Origin: Pararge aegeria
Taxonomy: Eukaryota > Arthropoda > Insecta > Lepidoptera > Nymphalidae
NCBI RefSeq assembly: GCF_905163445.1
Contig: NC_053180.1
Coordinates: 13,444,701 to 13,508,700 of the forward strand
Length of the DNA stretch: 64,000 nt
Direction: 5' to 3'
Part shown: positions 51,532 through 61,419 of the stretch, one piece after another
Position numbering within the stretch: the stretch's first letter is position 1
Layout: each line of letters begins with the position of its first letter
Position numbers and translations under genes: made by a program
Notes under the pieces: model-generated
Told to the model about the DNA's origin: nothing
What the model saw: only the letters and a program-made list of their open reading frames with translations
Databases searched by the model: none

Positions 51532-51596
51532 GAGCACACCAATGTTGCTACAGCAACTACAGCTACAGCTACATCTATAGCAACATTGGTGTGCTC
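51532..51596. repeat. Perfect 19-bp stem with CAGCTA-repeat loop
   Basis: Arms 51532-51550 and 51578-51596 (GAGCACACCAATGTTGCTA and its inverse) enclose CAGCAACTACAGCTACAGCT ACATCTA, a short repeat of (CAGCTA)-like units that is itself partly self-complementary. Confidence 0.95.
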
Positions 51597-51599
51597 GTA

Positions 51600-52150
51600 T
51601 CGTACGTGCTTGTATAAAAACGTAATCCTTTTTAGTAGTATAATGGTATTTATATTGATTGGTGTGTTCCTGATAGGCCTCTAGAAACTTTTAGATTTTA
51701 CTTCTTTTTACACCGCTATTTATAATCGCCCCAAACTATGGTTTACCATTGAGTAAATTTTTCTTAACCGAAAATATAGTCAATGTAACTTCTAAAATTA
51801 TACAACTTTCATCGTTCTATATACAATCGTGTGTTAGATAATATAGACCATCTACTCGTAACCCAGAAAGGCTAAATTATGCGTGGTCACGTCGTTAGTT
51901 CACTGTTCTCAATTTTGCGTAACGGGACGTTACTCTTAAAAGGTTATTGCTGATTAAAAAAATACAGTTTGAGTTAAGAGAAAATTTTAAATTTCAATTT
52001 ATATATATACAAACTCTTTTAGGCTTTTATTATAGATTTTCACATTACCTGGCTTTGTGTATTTTGACTTTTCTCAGAGTAGGTAATTTATACAGTACCT
52101 GGTTTAAAAACAAAATAAAAATTTAATATCCAGCTTAATTTAATAAACCC
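51600..52150. other. No feature recognised
   Basis: AT-rich sequence with no repeat recognised. Confidence 0.5.
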
Positions 52151-52154
52151 TAAA

Positions 52155-52253
52155 ATAATTAAAAAATATACAATAACAAACAGCCGCAAGCAATGTCAAT
52201 ATTACCATCTAGCTCCAAAGAAAGCTTAGCTTGTGTGCTATGGGTACTAATCC
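52155..52253 (-). mobile_element. SINE-B 3' tail
   Basis: TACAATAACAAACAGCCGCA, ATTACCATCTAGCTCCAAAG, AAAGCTTAGCTTGTGTGCTA, TGGGTACTAA. Diverged from the other SINE-B copies. Confidence 0.7.
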
Positions 52254-52379
52254 TTTTTGAACCTTCCGTTGTTTGGCTTTTCATAATGAAAATAAAAACA
52301 TTTTGTAATCTAGTGGAACATACACAATTTCAAGTTGATAGTATCAATAAATATCTCTCTCGTATAAGGCTGTGACGGA

Positions 52380-52497
52380 CGATTAGCTGTAGAATCTGCC
52401 TTCCAAACCGGTGGTAAAGGCACTACAAACAGGCTGACTTTAATTTTTAAAAGGGCTTATGAAAAGGTCTTCTTGAAATTAATGAATTTAGAAATTT
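52380..52497 (+). mobile_element. Retroposon 3' end with CTGCCTTCCAAACCGGTGGT
   Basis: AGAATCTGCCTTCCAAACCG, GTGGTAAAGGCACTACAAAC, AGGCTGACTTTAATTTTTAA, AAGGTCTTCTTGAAATTAAT. Second copy of the family at 16.6 kb. Confidence 0.75.
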
Positions 52498-52499
52498 GA

Positions 52500-53020
52500 A
52501 AAAAATTGTATTATAAAAATACATTTTTACTAACGGAATCCCTTAGCATTGTGTATAGACTCAGTATTCTCATTTAATTATTTCGCTCAAAGATTTACAA
52601 AATATATCTAAACAGTAAATGAGAAAAAAAAACTTTAGATTCAGTTTGTAACAAGCATTGGAATTATGAATGTTACTTCTCACCTTCAACTTGTTGGAGT
52701 GTTTTTACAATTAGTTACAAACTCTATCCGAATTTTCGTACTCGCATAATGAGTTATGAATTTATTATTTTGTTCAGTTTTACTTTGAATTTTCTGTACA
52801 GTAGGATGTAAGGGTACTTTATAAAAGTTTAGGAAATAACTAGATAAAACTACTTTTTAAAAGCATCGTACTCACCTATTTCGGTAAATTGGGAGTTTAT
52901 TTGATTGTCTCTTTTTAAGTTTGTTTATTTTACGTAACATAAATGATACTTAATATCAAATTTCATTATAACCGGAGCAGATGGCTTTACGTTTTCGTCG
53001 AGGATCAGATCGCTAAACCC
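52500..53020. other. No feature recognised
   Basis: AT-rich sequence with no frame or repeat accepted. Confidence 0.5.
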
Positions 53021-53024
53021 AACT

Positions 53025-53112
53025 TCCTAGGACTAGGACGCCTGCAAATTGTTAACCTGTCCCGGGAATCAAATTCTAGATTCCGTGATCAAATATGCCA
53101 GTCACTAGCAGT
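53025..53112 (-). mobile_element. SINE-D-like head fragment
   Basis: CCCGGGAATCAAATTCTAGA, TTCCGTGATCAAATATGCCA, GTCACTAGCA resembles the inverse of a SINE-D head (B box region, then CTAGTGGTTAG). Confidence 0.5.
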
Positions 53113-53182
53113 GTTACTCTGCGTCAGATTTTCATCAACATCATCACACTATAATATAATTATTATATTAATATTAGATAAT

Positions 53183-53448
53183 GTTTTAGAGGATAGACTC
53201 ACCACGCTGCTTCAATACGAGTGTGCGGGTTAAGAAACATATCAAAAATATTAGTGATAATAAATGGGATCGATGGATTAACGTGCTCTCCGAGGCACGG
53301 TGGAGGGCATCGTTTTCAATTTTCTAACTACTGGCTGATACTGAGAACTTTTAACGCTTTTAACAGGAAGAACCTAATACTTACCTAATTCTTGGCCCGA
53401 CCTGGTTGAAAAATGTAACCAATTGGCAACGAGGCAGTTATAATATAT
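53183..53448 (-). mobile_element. SINE-D copy
   Basis: TTTTAGAGGATAGACTCACC, ACGCTGCTTCAATACGAGTG, TAACGTGCTCTCCGAGGCAC, CTAACTACTGGCTGATACTG, TTCTTGGCCCGACCTGG and GGCAACGAGGCAG. Confidence 0.75.
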
Positions 53449-53456
53449 ATTTATAT

Positions 53457-53592
53457 TCATCATTATCAACCCTTTACCGGCCCATTACAGAGCACGGGCC
53501 TTCCCTCAGAATGAGAAGAGTTTAAGCCGTTAACACCACAATGGCCCAGTGCGGATTGGTAATGGTGACCGTCACACGCATTGGAAACCACA
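53457..53592 (-). mobile_element. SINE-A 3' half
   Basis: TTCATCATTATCAACCCTTT, ACCGGCCCATTACAGAGCAC, CAGAATGAGAAGAGTTTAAG, CCACAATGGCCCAGTGCGGA. It lies immediately next to the SINE-D copy, in the same orientation. Confidence 0.85.
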
Positions 53593-53599
53593 TATTAAA

Positions 53600-54570
53600 A
53601 GTAATATATGAATAAACTAAAAGGTGTAAAGTACATTTGAATAAAAAATTCCTTTGATTTCAAACTCTACTTTTTATGTAGTTGTGACACACACAAAAGT
53701 CGCATAGCAGGGATTCCGTTTTACTTATTTGGTAACGGAACCCGAAAGAAGTAAGTAAACGAAATGCAAACGGCAACAATTACGTACCCGTCAATAACAG
53801 TAAAATGTTATTGGTTTTATTCTTTTCTAATTTATCCAGCATTATACAGTTGACTGTCTGGTGTGCGATCGTTACTTCGTGCATCATTGCCTCTTTATTT
53901 GTATCGTTAAAGCCCTTTTATGTTACGTTTCACTGCCGGAGTGAGTTTGTTGCCTATTCAGTGCATTTCCTTTTATTTTTAGATAATTAGAGAGGATTAT
54001 CCTAATTGAGGGTAGGAGGAACTAATTAAAACGGACCGAGATGGTACCATCTATATGTTTTTTTTATTAGCTGCGCTCTGTTTTGTTACCCGCTGTGAAT
54101 AAGAATAAGTTCGGACATGTATTTTTTTTTTATTGCAATTACGTGTACAGACTTCTTCATAGCAGGAAACTTCGCGGGGTGCAGCATGTATTCATCTAAT
54201 TTTGGGGATTCTGCTTGAAAGAGAAAACAACGTACTTATACCTATAAATCCATACAGTCTCACAAAAGTTTACGTTTTATAGAATTAGCGGACTTATAAT
54301 AAAAGAAGGAGAGTTTTTTTGGTGGAACGTGCTAATCACTGAGACTTCGCATCAGATATGAAAAATCATTTCGCATTTGAGAGCCCAATATCCGTGGAAA
54401 GTTATAGGCTATGTAACATCACGATATGACCATAAGGAATCGAATAACAAGAAAAAGAGTCAGAAAGAACGCCTAGCGAAACCGGGATGGAGTAGAATAG
54501 CAGATGAACATTTCGTCTAGTTCCTATATCGCCAGTTTAAAATAACTAAATTTTCCTAACAGTCTAAGAA
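53600..54570. other. No gene recognised
   Basis: AT-rich sequence. The 61-codon frame at 53805-53990 (+) is hydrophobic with no support. Confidence 0.5.
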
Positions 54571-54574
54571 ACTG

Positions 54575-54702
54575 GCGATGCAACCCCGTGCATCGCGTTT
54601 AGCTGTTAGTCTCAGTTATTACCACTGATGTGTGATAGTAATCTTTCGCTCCTGTCAGAGAGGCTTTCCTGGTAGGACGTTTATAGTATGATGATATTAT
54701 TT
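54575..54702 (+). mobile_element. SINE-D 3' half
   Basis: GATGCAACCCCGTGCATCGC, GTCTCAGTTATTACCACTGA, TGTGTGATAGTAATCTTTCG, CTCCTGTCAGAGAGGC, TAGGACGTTTATAGTATGAT. The GTCCAGCAG part is deleted. Confidence 0.7.
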
Positions 54703-54959
54703 CACTTACGTGTATAAATGCTATGGTTGGGCAAATAGTAATTGGTAGAGTTGGGCTTTCAATTTATATCGTAAGATTCAATAGGAGTTTATGTGCTTGA
54801 TAATTAAAATAACGAAATAATCAGAAAACAACGCAATGCAATGAGAAAATATCCTCGACTTACTTAAGTCACGAAAATTCAAAAATATAAACAAATGACA
54901 AGCGTCAAATTATATTCGGAGTGGAAAAAATGGTTTGGACTGAGCTCTCCCGACCACTC

Positions 54960-55240
54960 TCGTTTTTAGGGTTTCGTACTAAAACACAGTAAAACAGGAC
55001 CCTATTACTAAGACTCCGTTGTCCATCCGTCTGTCTGTCTGTCACCATGTTATATTTCATGATCCGTAATAGTAAGATTTTGAAAATTTAGAGATCATGT
55101 ATTTCTGTAGGCGCTATAGCGAAAAATACTTAAACACAGAACAATATTTTAGCGGCCTTCCATGCAAAAGACATGTTTTTTTTTGTTTTTATAGAGGGTA
55201 CGGAACCCTCCATACGTGAGTCCGATTTGCACTTGGCCTG
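54960..55240 (+). mobile_element. GGTTCCGTACC-type dispersed element
   Basis: AGGGTTTCGTACTAAAACAC, GGACCCTATTACTAAGACTC, CGTTGTCCATCCGTCTGTCT, GTCTGTCACCATG, TTTCATGATCCGTAATAG, ATGTATTTCTGTAGGCGCTA, TATAGAGGGTACGGAACCCT and GAGTCCGATTTGCACTTGGC. From memory, this phrase set marks a repeat common across Lepidoptera and other arthropods. It is non-coding here; the 75-codon frame at 55173-55400 is a by-product. Confidence 0.75.
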
Positions 55241-55437
55241 TTCCTTAATTGATCACGCTCATCCCAGGGGCTGTTGGAGCTGTAGTTTAGTATTTTTTGC
55301 ACTTAATGAACTATTTGAGACAGATTATCAGCTATTTTACGTAACGATGCTATGTTTAGAAGTCGAGCAACAAGAAAAAACGCCTAGCGATATCGAGTAG
55401 TATGGAGTAGAATTGCGAATAACAATTAAAATAATAA

Positions 55438-55660
55438 TTATATTACGACCCCATTATCTAGCCCCAAAGTAAATGTAGTATGTGTTATGTATCCTAAGAT
55501 AACCGATGAATAATTTATGAATTATAAACATAAACACTTATAATATACAGATAAACACCCCGACACTGAAAAACATTCATGTTCAGCACACAAACATTTT
55601 CTAGTTGAATTGAATGGAATTCGAACCCACGGCTTTGGACACTACGCCTATCGGCCGTCA
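55438..55660 (-). mobile_element. SINE-B copy
   Basis: CATTATCTAGCCCCAAAGTA, AATGTAGTATGTGTTATGTA, ATACAGATAAACACCCCGAC, ACTGAAAAACATTCATGTTC, the B-box inverse GAATTCGAACCCACGG and the head inverse CACTACGCCTATCGGCCGTC. The CTCAGAAAGCAGG block is missing. Confidence 0.85.
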
Positions 55661-55664
55661 ATTT

Positions 55665-56440
55665 GTAAGGAACCTTTATCAAAAGTTCTACGCGAACCGG
55701 TGAACTCGGCGAACCGTATAAAAATACTAATATGTATATACATCATATCAAAGCTAAAGAGTGTTTTTTTTGTTTATTCGCGCTAATCTCTGAAACTGCC
55801 AGTCGGATTTGTAAAATCTTATTTGCGTTTGTTAGTATAATATTTGAGGGGGCTTAAGATCGTGACTTGACCGGATGTGATTTGATTTTTATTTTATTGC
55901 ATTTTTTTAAATTATGCATTTTATTAATGCAAGTAGTTGTCAAGTCCATCATGAATTAAATTATATATTTTTGTGAAAGAATTGTTACCTACTCTTGGAG
56001 GAAATATCAGTGATAATCAATTAAAAAAAAAAAAATATATCCAAAATACTCAATAATGTTAACATGCCATATCCATATCTTCTCAAAGTTAATAAAAATC
56101 GGCGCGAATTTTGTCGTGCAACATATTCCTTGTTGTCTATTTTTTATTTAATTTCGAATTTGATAATAATAATAACGTTATTTTAAATTTTAAGGCTATA
56201 CTTATCACATTACACGCTGTGTTAAGTTAATAAATTTAATTTTATGGCGTATCGCGTCGCAAGTTAATTATTTTCGCCGGCCGGCACATATAACTCTGTA
56301 ATTACAATGCAAATTGGGTTTGTCACGCGTGTCGACAGAGTTATCCTTTCGCGTTTATGAGCGCATGTTTATTATGAGGATATTATTGTGCGTTATAATA
56401 ACAGTCACTTTCCCGTTAATTATTTTTTAAATCAGCATCA
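55665..56440. other. No feature recognised
   Basis: AT-rich sequence. TTTTCGCCGGCCGGCACATA at 56272-56291 holds an 8-bp palindrome, GCCGGCC(G). Confidence 0.5.
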
Positions 56441-56447
56441 TCGTCAA

Positions 56448-56592
56448 CAACATCACCGAGTGGCTCAGTCGGCCAGTGACCTTTGCTTTCTTTTTCGATT
56501 ACAGCAATTGAAAAATGTCCGTGTGATGAAGATTAATGTTATTCAGGTTCTGGATGATTATCTGTTTATTATGTAATTTATGTATATTATTC
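56448..56592 (+). mobile_element. SINE-B 5' part (host of nested SINE-A)
   Basis: GAGTGGCTCAGTCGGCCAGT, GACCTTTGCTTTCTTTTTCG, ATTACAGCAATTGAAAAATG, TCCGTGTGATGAAG and ATTATGTAATTTATGTATAT. It ends with the target sequence ATGTATATTATTC (56580-56592). Confidence 0.8.
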
Positions 56593-56860
56593 TATGAAGT
56601 AAGGTTTTAAAGCGGTGATAGCGCATTGGTTAGGAGCTTGCCTTCACTTTCGGACTGAGTTCGAGTCCCAGCACGCACCTCTAACTTTTCTAAGTTTGTT
56701 CTTTTTAAGTTCAACCAACGGTGAAGGAAAGCATTACGAGGAAACCTGCATGCCTGAGAGATCTACATAATGTTCTAAAAGTTGTGTGGAGTCCACCAAT
56801 CCGCACTGGGCCAGCGTGGAGACCCGTGCTCTGTAGTGGGACAGTGATGGGACGATGATG
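56593..56860 (+). mobile_element. SINE-A nested in SINE-B
   Basis: Head AAAGCGGTGATAGCGCATTG, GAGTTCGAGTCCCAGCACGC (B box), ACCTCTAACTTTTCTAAG, AACGGTGAAGGAAAGCATTA, CGAGGAAACCTGCATGCCTG, ACCAATCCGCACTGGGCCAG, AGACCCGTGCTCTGTAGTGG and a GACGATGATG tail. The target-site duplication ATGTATATTATTC flanks it (56580-56592 and 56861-56873). The A box and B box look intact. Confidence 0.9.
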
Positions 56861-56968
56861 ATGTATATTATTCATAAAAACTATTCATCACTTATCCTAG
56901 CATCCATAACATAGCTACACTAACTAGGGGTGATGTGTGTATTATTGTTATATATTTATTTATTTATC
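56861..56968 (+). mobile_element. SINE-B 3' part, continuation
   Basis: ATGTATATTATTCATAAAAA, CTATTCATCACTTATCCTAG, CATCCATAACATAGCTACAC, TAACTAGGGGTGATGTGTGT and the TATATTTATTTATTTATC tail complete the element started at 56448. Confidence 0.85.
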
Positions 56969-56969
56969 A

Positions 56970-57928
56970 TCCTAGACCTATTATAACTCACCACATATTG
57001 TCCTCGTCTTTTGAAGGATACATCTCTGCACACTGCTAAATACAATATAAGTTGGCATGAAAACGAGTATTATGTGTTATAATTCAGTTATAATATTTGG
57101 TATCAACGGGTCTCCGAAGCGTGGGTGAGGTAAAACTAAATTTACGAGCTGTTACCTACAGGTAATTCCTTAAGGGATAATATAGTACCTAACAATATAT
57201 GACTCGGCCTGAGAATCGATTCCATATCCGTACAAGTAAGACACTACTAACTTTTATTTGATTCTTTACGCACTAAATAAACTAGATTGTATGGATTACA
57301 ATCTAATATATAGTAAATTAGTCTAATATATATATTAATAATAGAATTATTAATTTTTCATATAAACGAAGAAAAATGTGTACAGCGGGAATCTCCTTAT
57401 GGACTAGACACAGTAATACTATTAATGGTAATAATTTACTTAGTTGTATCAAATCAAATTATCAAATTACTTATATCTAAATTACCCTGCCATAAATATA
57501 TTTAGGCCTCAAAGAACTGTAATAAAATAAACTGTAAAATGGCACAGCCAGACATTTTTACCTTGCAGTCGTATAAATAACAGTTTACAGAGCTGGACAT
57601 AGGTATTTCACGGCGATTGGGTACGTAGTTTATAGTTATTTTACAACTATAGATCTAGCTTTCCCAAATAGGGACCGCCAAAGTAGATGTACTTAGACCC
57701 CTCTGGATCTTTTGTACTCTCCCCTACCTGCAAATCTCTCCCTAAATCGGTGCACATTCCTATATTATTTATCGACTTCAAAAATCGGGCAAGTTCTAAA
57801 ACGAAGTTAACGTATTCGAAAGTTAAGTTTTTCGTTTATTTCACTAACAACTTAATAAACGATGAACGATTTCTTACCTACCTAACTTAAAATACGATAA
57901 AAAAAACACAAATGTAATAGTAGATACT
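56970..57928. other. No gene recognised
   Basis: AT-rich sequence. The 67-codon frame at 57687-57890 (+) opens with a plausible stretch but has no domain or splice support. Confidence 0.45.
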
Positions 57929-57929
57929 A

Positions 57930-57995
57930 TACTATATAAAAATACTACGACAATAAACCCATCATGACTGATCACACTGATGAATATTTTACCGA
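57930..57995 (-). mobile_element. SINE-B tail fragment
   Basis: AAAATACTACGACAATAAAC, CCATCATGACTGATCACACT, GATGAATATTTT is a deleted version of the SINE-B 3' region. Confidence 0.5.
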
Positions 57996-58059
57996 GGTTT
58001 CGTATGTTGGAAGAAAACACACTAAAGTAATTTCGTTTAAAATGTAATAATTATAAATA

Positions 58060-58400
58060 AGCAGTGGTTGGCAGCGACTTCGTCCACCTTCAAATTTTGA
58101 AATGCGTGTTATTATCTGTTTTTCGTATAGTTTCGCAGACAGCCACTTCATGCTCTGTTCTATTTTTTTTATTTACCAAGAAATCATATATTTCTTATTA
58201 ATGTTATTTGATTAGAAATTATATTAGTGTGACGTAGGCGAAAATATAAACTTTTAAAAAGCTACCCTCAGAATCTTACATAATCTATATCTTGACTGAA
58301 TTTTATCCGGATCCGTTCTACCTTTGTGTCGTGATTGACATTCTTATACGTTACCTATACGTTAATACTATTTTGCTGACAGAACCCTAAAAAAGTTTTC
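58060..58400 (-). mobile_element. Rep-G-like repeat, diverged
   Basis: GTGGTTGGCAGCGACTTCGT CCACC at the left resembles the Rep-G end; ATCCGGATCCGTTCTACC further right is of the same style. The other end is not identifiable. Confidence 0.4.
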
Positions 58401-58461
58401 TAAAATATCGATAAATATCTTATCGCAATAAAATAAAAAGTTAAGATAAGCTTATATTAAA

Positions 58462-58766
58462 CTAGCTGTTGCCCGCGACTTCGTCTGCGTTTGATTTTGT
58501 TTTTAATGTATTCAGCATCGCTAAGCCTCATATTATATCATAGCCATAGTAGTATATATATATATAACATGTGACTGTCAATTAATTATAGACAAATAAT
58601 TTGCAATAAAATGAAATTGCGACTATAATTAAAGCTCTAAGCTATGCTATCTCTTAAGTTGGACCAGACTGCTCACGGTGTGCCAATTTAATTTATAATC
58701 GGTTAAGTAGTTTAGGAGTCCATCGCGGACAAACATCGTGACAGGAGATTTATATATATTAAGATA
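58462..58766 (-). mobile_element. Rep-G copy
   Basis: AACTAGCTGTTGCCCGCGAC, TTCGTCTGCGTTTGATTTTG, TATTCAGCATCGCTAAGCCT at the left are nearly identical to 41.1 kb. The right part, TTAAGTAGTTTAGGAGTCCA, TCGCGGACAAACATCGTGAC and TTTATATATATTAAG, differs from 41.1 kb, so at least two subfamilies share the left end. Confidence 0.75.
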
Positions 58767-59056
58767 TAGCTGATCGAACCTCTTAAGCATACCTGAGCCA
58801 AATAAATGTGGAGTGTTCGAGCATGCTGATAAGTGGGCGGTCAACTTTAATCTAATTTATTGCGACTTGAAAAGCAATATAGTGACCAAAAGCCGTAACC
58901 GCGATCTGTATGCGGAAAATTGCTGAATCATAGAAATATCGTATAAAACATTGTATCCAATTTAGCGAAATTGTGTTAACTCTAAAAATGTTATTGTTGA
59001 AAAACTTTTGTATCTAAATTGTGGTACACGAAATTCGACCAGTACAGCACATATGT

Positions 59057-59163
59057 CCGTTTTCACTAAACTTTAGCACCGCCTAAATCGAATTCCTAAT
59101 GATTTAGGCGCTGTCTATCGAAAAAAAGTTACACCATCTTAGGTGATAAGTATTAGTGAACGG
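59057..59163. mobile_element. CCGTTTTCACTAA MITE, short copy
   Basis: The left end CCGTTTTCACTAA (59057-59069) is mirrored by TTAGTGAACGG (59153-59163; two T residues fewer). An inner fold-back (CGCCTAAATCG...CGATTTAGGCG-like, 59089-59111) follows the left end. About 107 bp, non-coding, related by its ends to the element at 34117. Confidence 0.65.
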
Positions 59164-59227
59164 TTGAGGTATGGCTAGGAATCTTAGATTAGGCGTTACT
59201 TAAAATGGGCATAAGTTCGTTATCGTA

Positions 59228-59477
59228 TATAATCCATTATCGGCCCACTACAGGGCACGGGTCTCCTCCGCAATGAAAAGGGTTTAGGACCGTAGTCCAC
59301 CACGCTGGCCCAGTTCGGATAGGTGGATTCCACACACCTTTGAGAACACTATCGAGAACCCTCAGGCATGCAGGTTTCCATACATAACATAAAAAGTTAG
59401 AGGTGCGTGCTGGGATTCCAACTCGGCCCCCCAAAAGTGAAGTCGATCTCCTATTCACTGGGCTATCACCGTTTCAG
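59228..59477 (-). mobile_element. SINE-A copy, internally deleted
   Basis: ATAATCCATTATCGGCCCAC, TACAGGGCACGGGTCTCCTC, GTAGTCCACCACGCTGGCCC, CCCTCAGGCATGCAGGTTTC, then directly CATAAAAAGTTAGAGGTGCG, CTGGGATTCCAACTCGGCCC and the head inverse CACTGGGCTATCACCGTTTC. The ATGTTTTCCTTCACCGTT... block is deleted. Confidence 0.9.
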
Positions 59478-59479
59478 CT

Positions 59480-59960
59480 TCAACAATACTAAGATACTAA
59501 TTATAGCGGTGATTGACAGTTCCCTGATAACTATAACGTATCTACTTAATGTTGTAAATGCGTAAGCTGCGCAGAGCTTCATCATCATCGTTAGGCTTTC
59601 AACGTCATTACACTGCGCACAACTTTTTTATCCCATACAACCACCTCGCTTGTCCAATGAGGTTTGGTGGGTTGGCTGGCTTCCAAATGATTACGACTAA
59701 GACACCGGGAGGTATCTTTGCATCGTTCGAGTCTATACAGGACTGAAGTGCATCGATAATGTAGTAGTATTTATATCGAAATACCCACCAACTCAATGTC
59801 ATATACATTAGTTGTTAAACAAATATATTTTTAATTGTTTCTTGAAAATATTTATAATTTATAAATATTTTAAATAATAATTACTAGCGTATTTGCAAAA
59901 AAACCTAATCAATTGAATAAAATATCTGGCCAATATGAATTTAAAGTAATCCAAAGTTTA
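59480..59960. other. No gene recognised
   Basis: Opposing frames at 59558-59746 (+) and 59608-59808 (-) cover a GC-richer block (59570-59760) and shadow each other. No domain. Confidence 0.45.
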
Positions 59961-59995
59961 ACTTAACTTATCTCTCTCTCTCTTTAGTCGCTCCC

Positions 59996-60178
59996 TCATG
60001 ACTGAGGATCGTGATCACTGGTATGGCGAGTAATCTTGTCATATAAGATCTCTCTCCATCGGGTCCTGTCTTTGGCCATTTGTATTGCGCTATAGAAGGT
60101 ACGGGCACCAGTTTCTCTTAGTTGATCTGACCACCGGGTTGGAGATCTGCCACGGGAACGTTTGCCTTCTACATTTCC
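59996..60178 (-). mobile_element. LINE reverse-transcriptase C-terminus, intact end
   Basis: The minus strand, from just inside an upstream TAA to a TGA at 59998-59996, is open for about 60 codons without an ATG. It reads EGKRSRGRSPTRWSDQLRET, then IQMAKDRTRWREI and a final SDHDPQS. R-x-R-G-R-x-P-T-R-W-S-D, the D-R-x-x-W-R block and the terminal HDPQ are diagnostic of insect non-LTR retrotransposon polymerase C-termini. A CTCTCTCTCT run (59970-59982) follows the stop as the 3' end. The frame has no internal damage, so the fragment is fairly young, but all upstream domains are missing. Confidence 0.8.
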
Positions 60179-60184
60179 TTATAC

Positions 60185-60750
60185 TAAACATCCATAAAAC
60201 TTATACTAAACATAAATATTCTTTTTGGCAGGTAGAGATTATTACAGAATTGCGATTTAGGTGAAACATGGGGCCTTTAAAAAATATAGAGTCCATGGAA
60301 CATATTTTGTGTGAGTGTGTGTAGGCAAGAAAGGGAAAGGAACTTCAGGGGTCGGAATTTCCAAAACAGCAAGATTACTGTGTCAACAACAACTTTTAAC
60401 TATTAGAGTGGATATTGGAATAAGTTTAGGCGGAGGGATAAGATATGGGCTGAATACAAAAGATCCAGTGAGTTCGAAGTTGTCTAATATTTTTTACCAC
60501 GCGGTGCTGTACGGGGCTGGGTGCAAAGTTTCGAACGATGTTCTCCTAAGATTTTTCCTGATTGATCCTGCGCAAGCTGTTTAAGCGACAAATTTTTATT
60601 AATCAGTAAAACATGCTGAATAAGTCTGTGTGTGTATTATGCAAATACGTGTACAGACTTTTTCATCGTGGGGAATACAGTATACATCTAGTTTCGAGGA
60701 AGTTAGATATGGCATGGTAAAGCTTTGGTTATACCTTCATCAGCTGAGAC
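60185..60750. other. No gene recognised
   Basis: An 89-codon frame at 60315-60584 (+) has a more even composition than most (GISLGGGIRYGLN, FYHAVLYGAG). No domain, no splice site and no recognised family, so it is left uncalled. Confidence 0.4.
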
Positions 60751-60754
60751 GGAG

Positions 60755-60972
60755 AGAAGGTTTTAGAGCATAGACCCACCACGCTGCTCCAATGCGGGAC
60801 GGTGGGCTTGAATGACTAACATCCCAAGTTAGTGATAATTACCGGGACTGACGGTTTAACTAGCGATGTGCTCTCGTATGGACGGGGTTAACACCACCAA
60901 ATTCCTAACTCCGGGCTGGTACTGAAAATTCTGGGCCCGGGAGTCGAACCCAGGAACTCGAGCTAGAGTATA
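60755..60972 (-). mobile_element. SINE-D copy
   Basis: TTTTAGAGCATAGACCCACC, ACGCTGCTCCAATGCGGGAC, GGACTGACGGTTTAACTAGC, AATTCCTAACTCCGGGCTGG, TACTGAAAATTCTGGGCCCG and the B-box inverse GGAGTCGAACCCAGGAACTC. Confidence 0.8.
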
Positions 60973-60974
60973 AA

Positions 60975-61305
60975 GATTTGTTTGGTTGCTGCAGTTATAC
61001 CTATCAATGTCTTTGAAGTTATAACTGCAATTTTTCCGTTGTACATTTTTTGTAAACTTTTACAATAATCAAGTATCAATGAACCGCTCATGAAAATATA
61101 GCGAGCAAAGTTATGCTATACTCGTGTTACGCCAGGGCGCCATAAAGATCGCACGTGCCTAAATGAAGGCGTGAAATATAACTTAACTTTCTACAGAAAA
61201 AGTAGGCACATAATACATAAACCTTTATGTAAGATGTTTTGTAAAACAAAATACTTTTTCCTATCTCCTGCGATTGTTGTGGCCCAGTTAGTACAGTTTC
61301 TGGAT
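60975..61305. other. No feature recognised
   Basis: A short near-inverse pair, GCAGTTATACC / AAGTTATAACTGC, lies at 60990-61030. The 64-codon frame at 61191-61385 (-) runs into SINE sequence. Confidence 0.45.
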
Positions 61306-61317
61306 TCTGTTGCTTGT

Positions 61318-61376
61318 TTTGTTTTTATTCCACTACAAGTTTGCTCCTGACTGCAATCTCCCCTGGTGGTAAGTAA
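61318..61376 (-). mobile_element. SINE-C tail, first piece of a mosaic
   Basis: TTTTGTTTTTATTCCACTAC, AAGTTTGCTCCTGACTGCAA, TCTCCCCTGGTGGTAAGTAA, TGA. It stops abruptly and joins a SINE-A fragment. Confidence 0.8.
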
Positions 61377-61416
61377 TGAAGGCACGGGTCTCCTTCCACA
61401 ATGAGAAGGGTTTAGA
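61377..61416 (-). mobile_element. SINE-A fragment within a mosaic
   Basis: AGGCACGGGTCTCCTTCCAC, AATGAGAAGGGTTTA is the inverse of the SINE-A GAGGAGACCCGTGC block only. Confidence 0.75.
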
Positions 61417-61419
61417 CGT

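Noticed and set aside
60315..60584. 89-codon glycine-containing frame
   Set aside because: Composition is fairly protein-like, but no family, splice site or second copy supports it.
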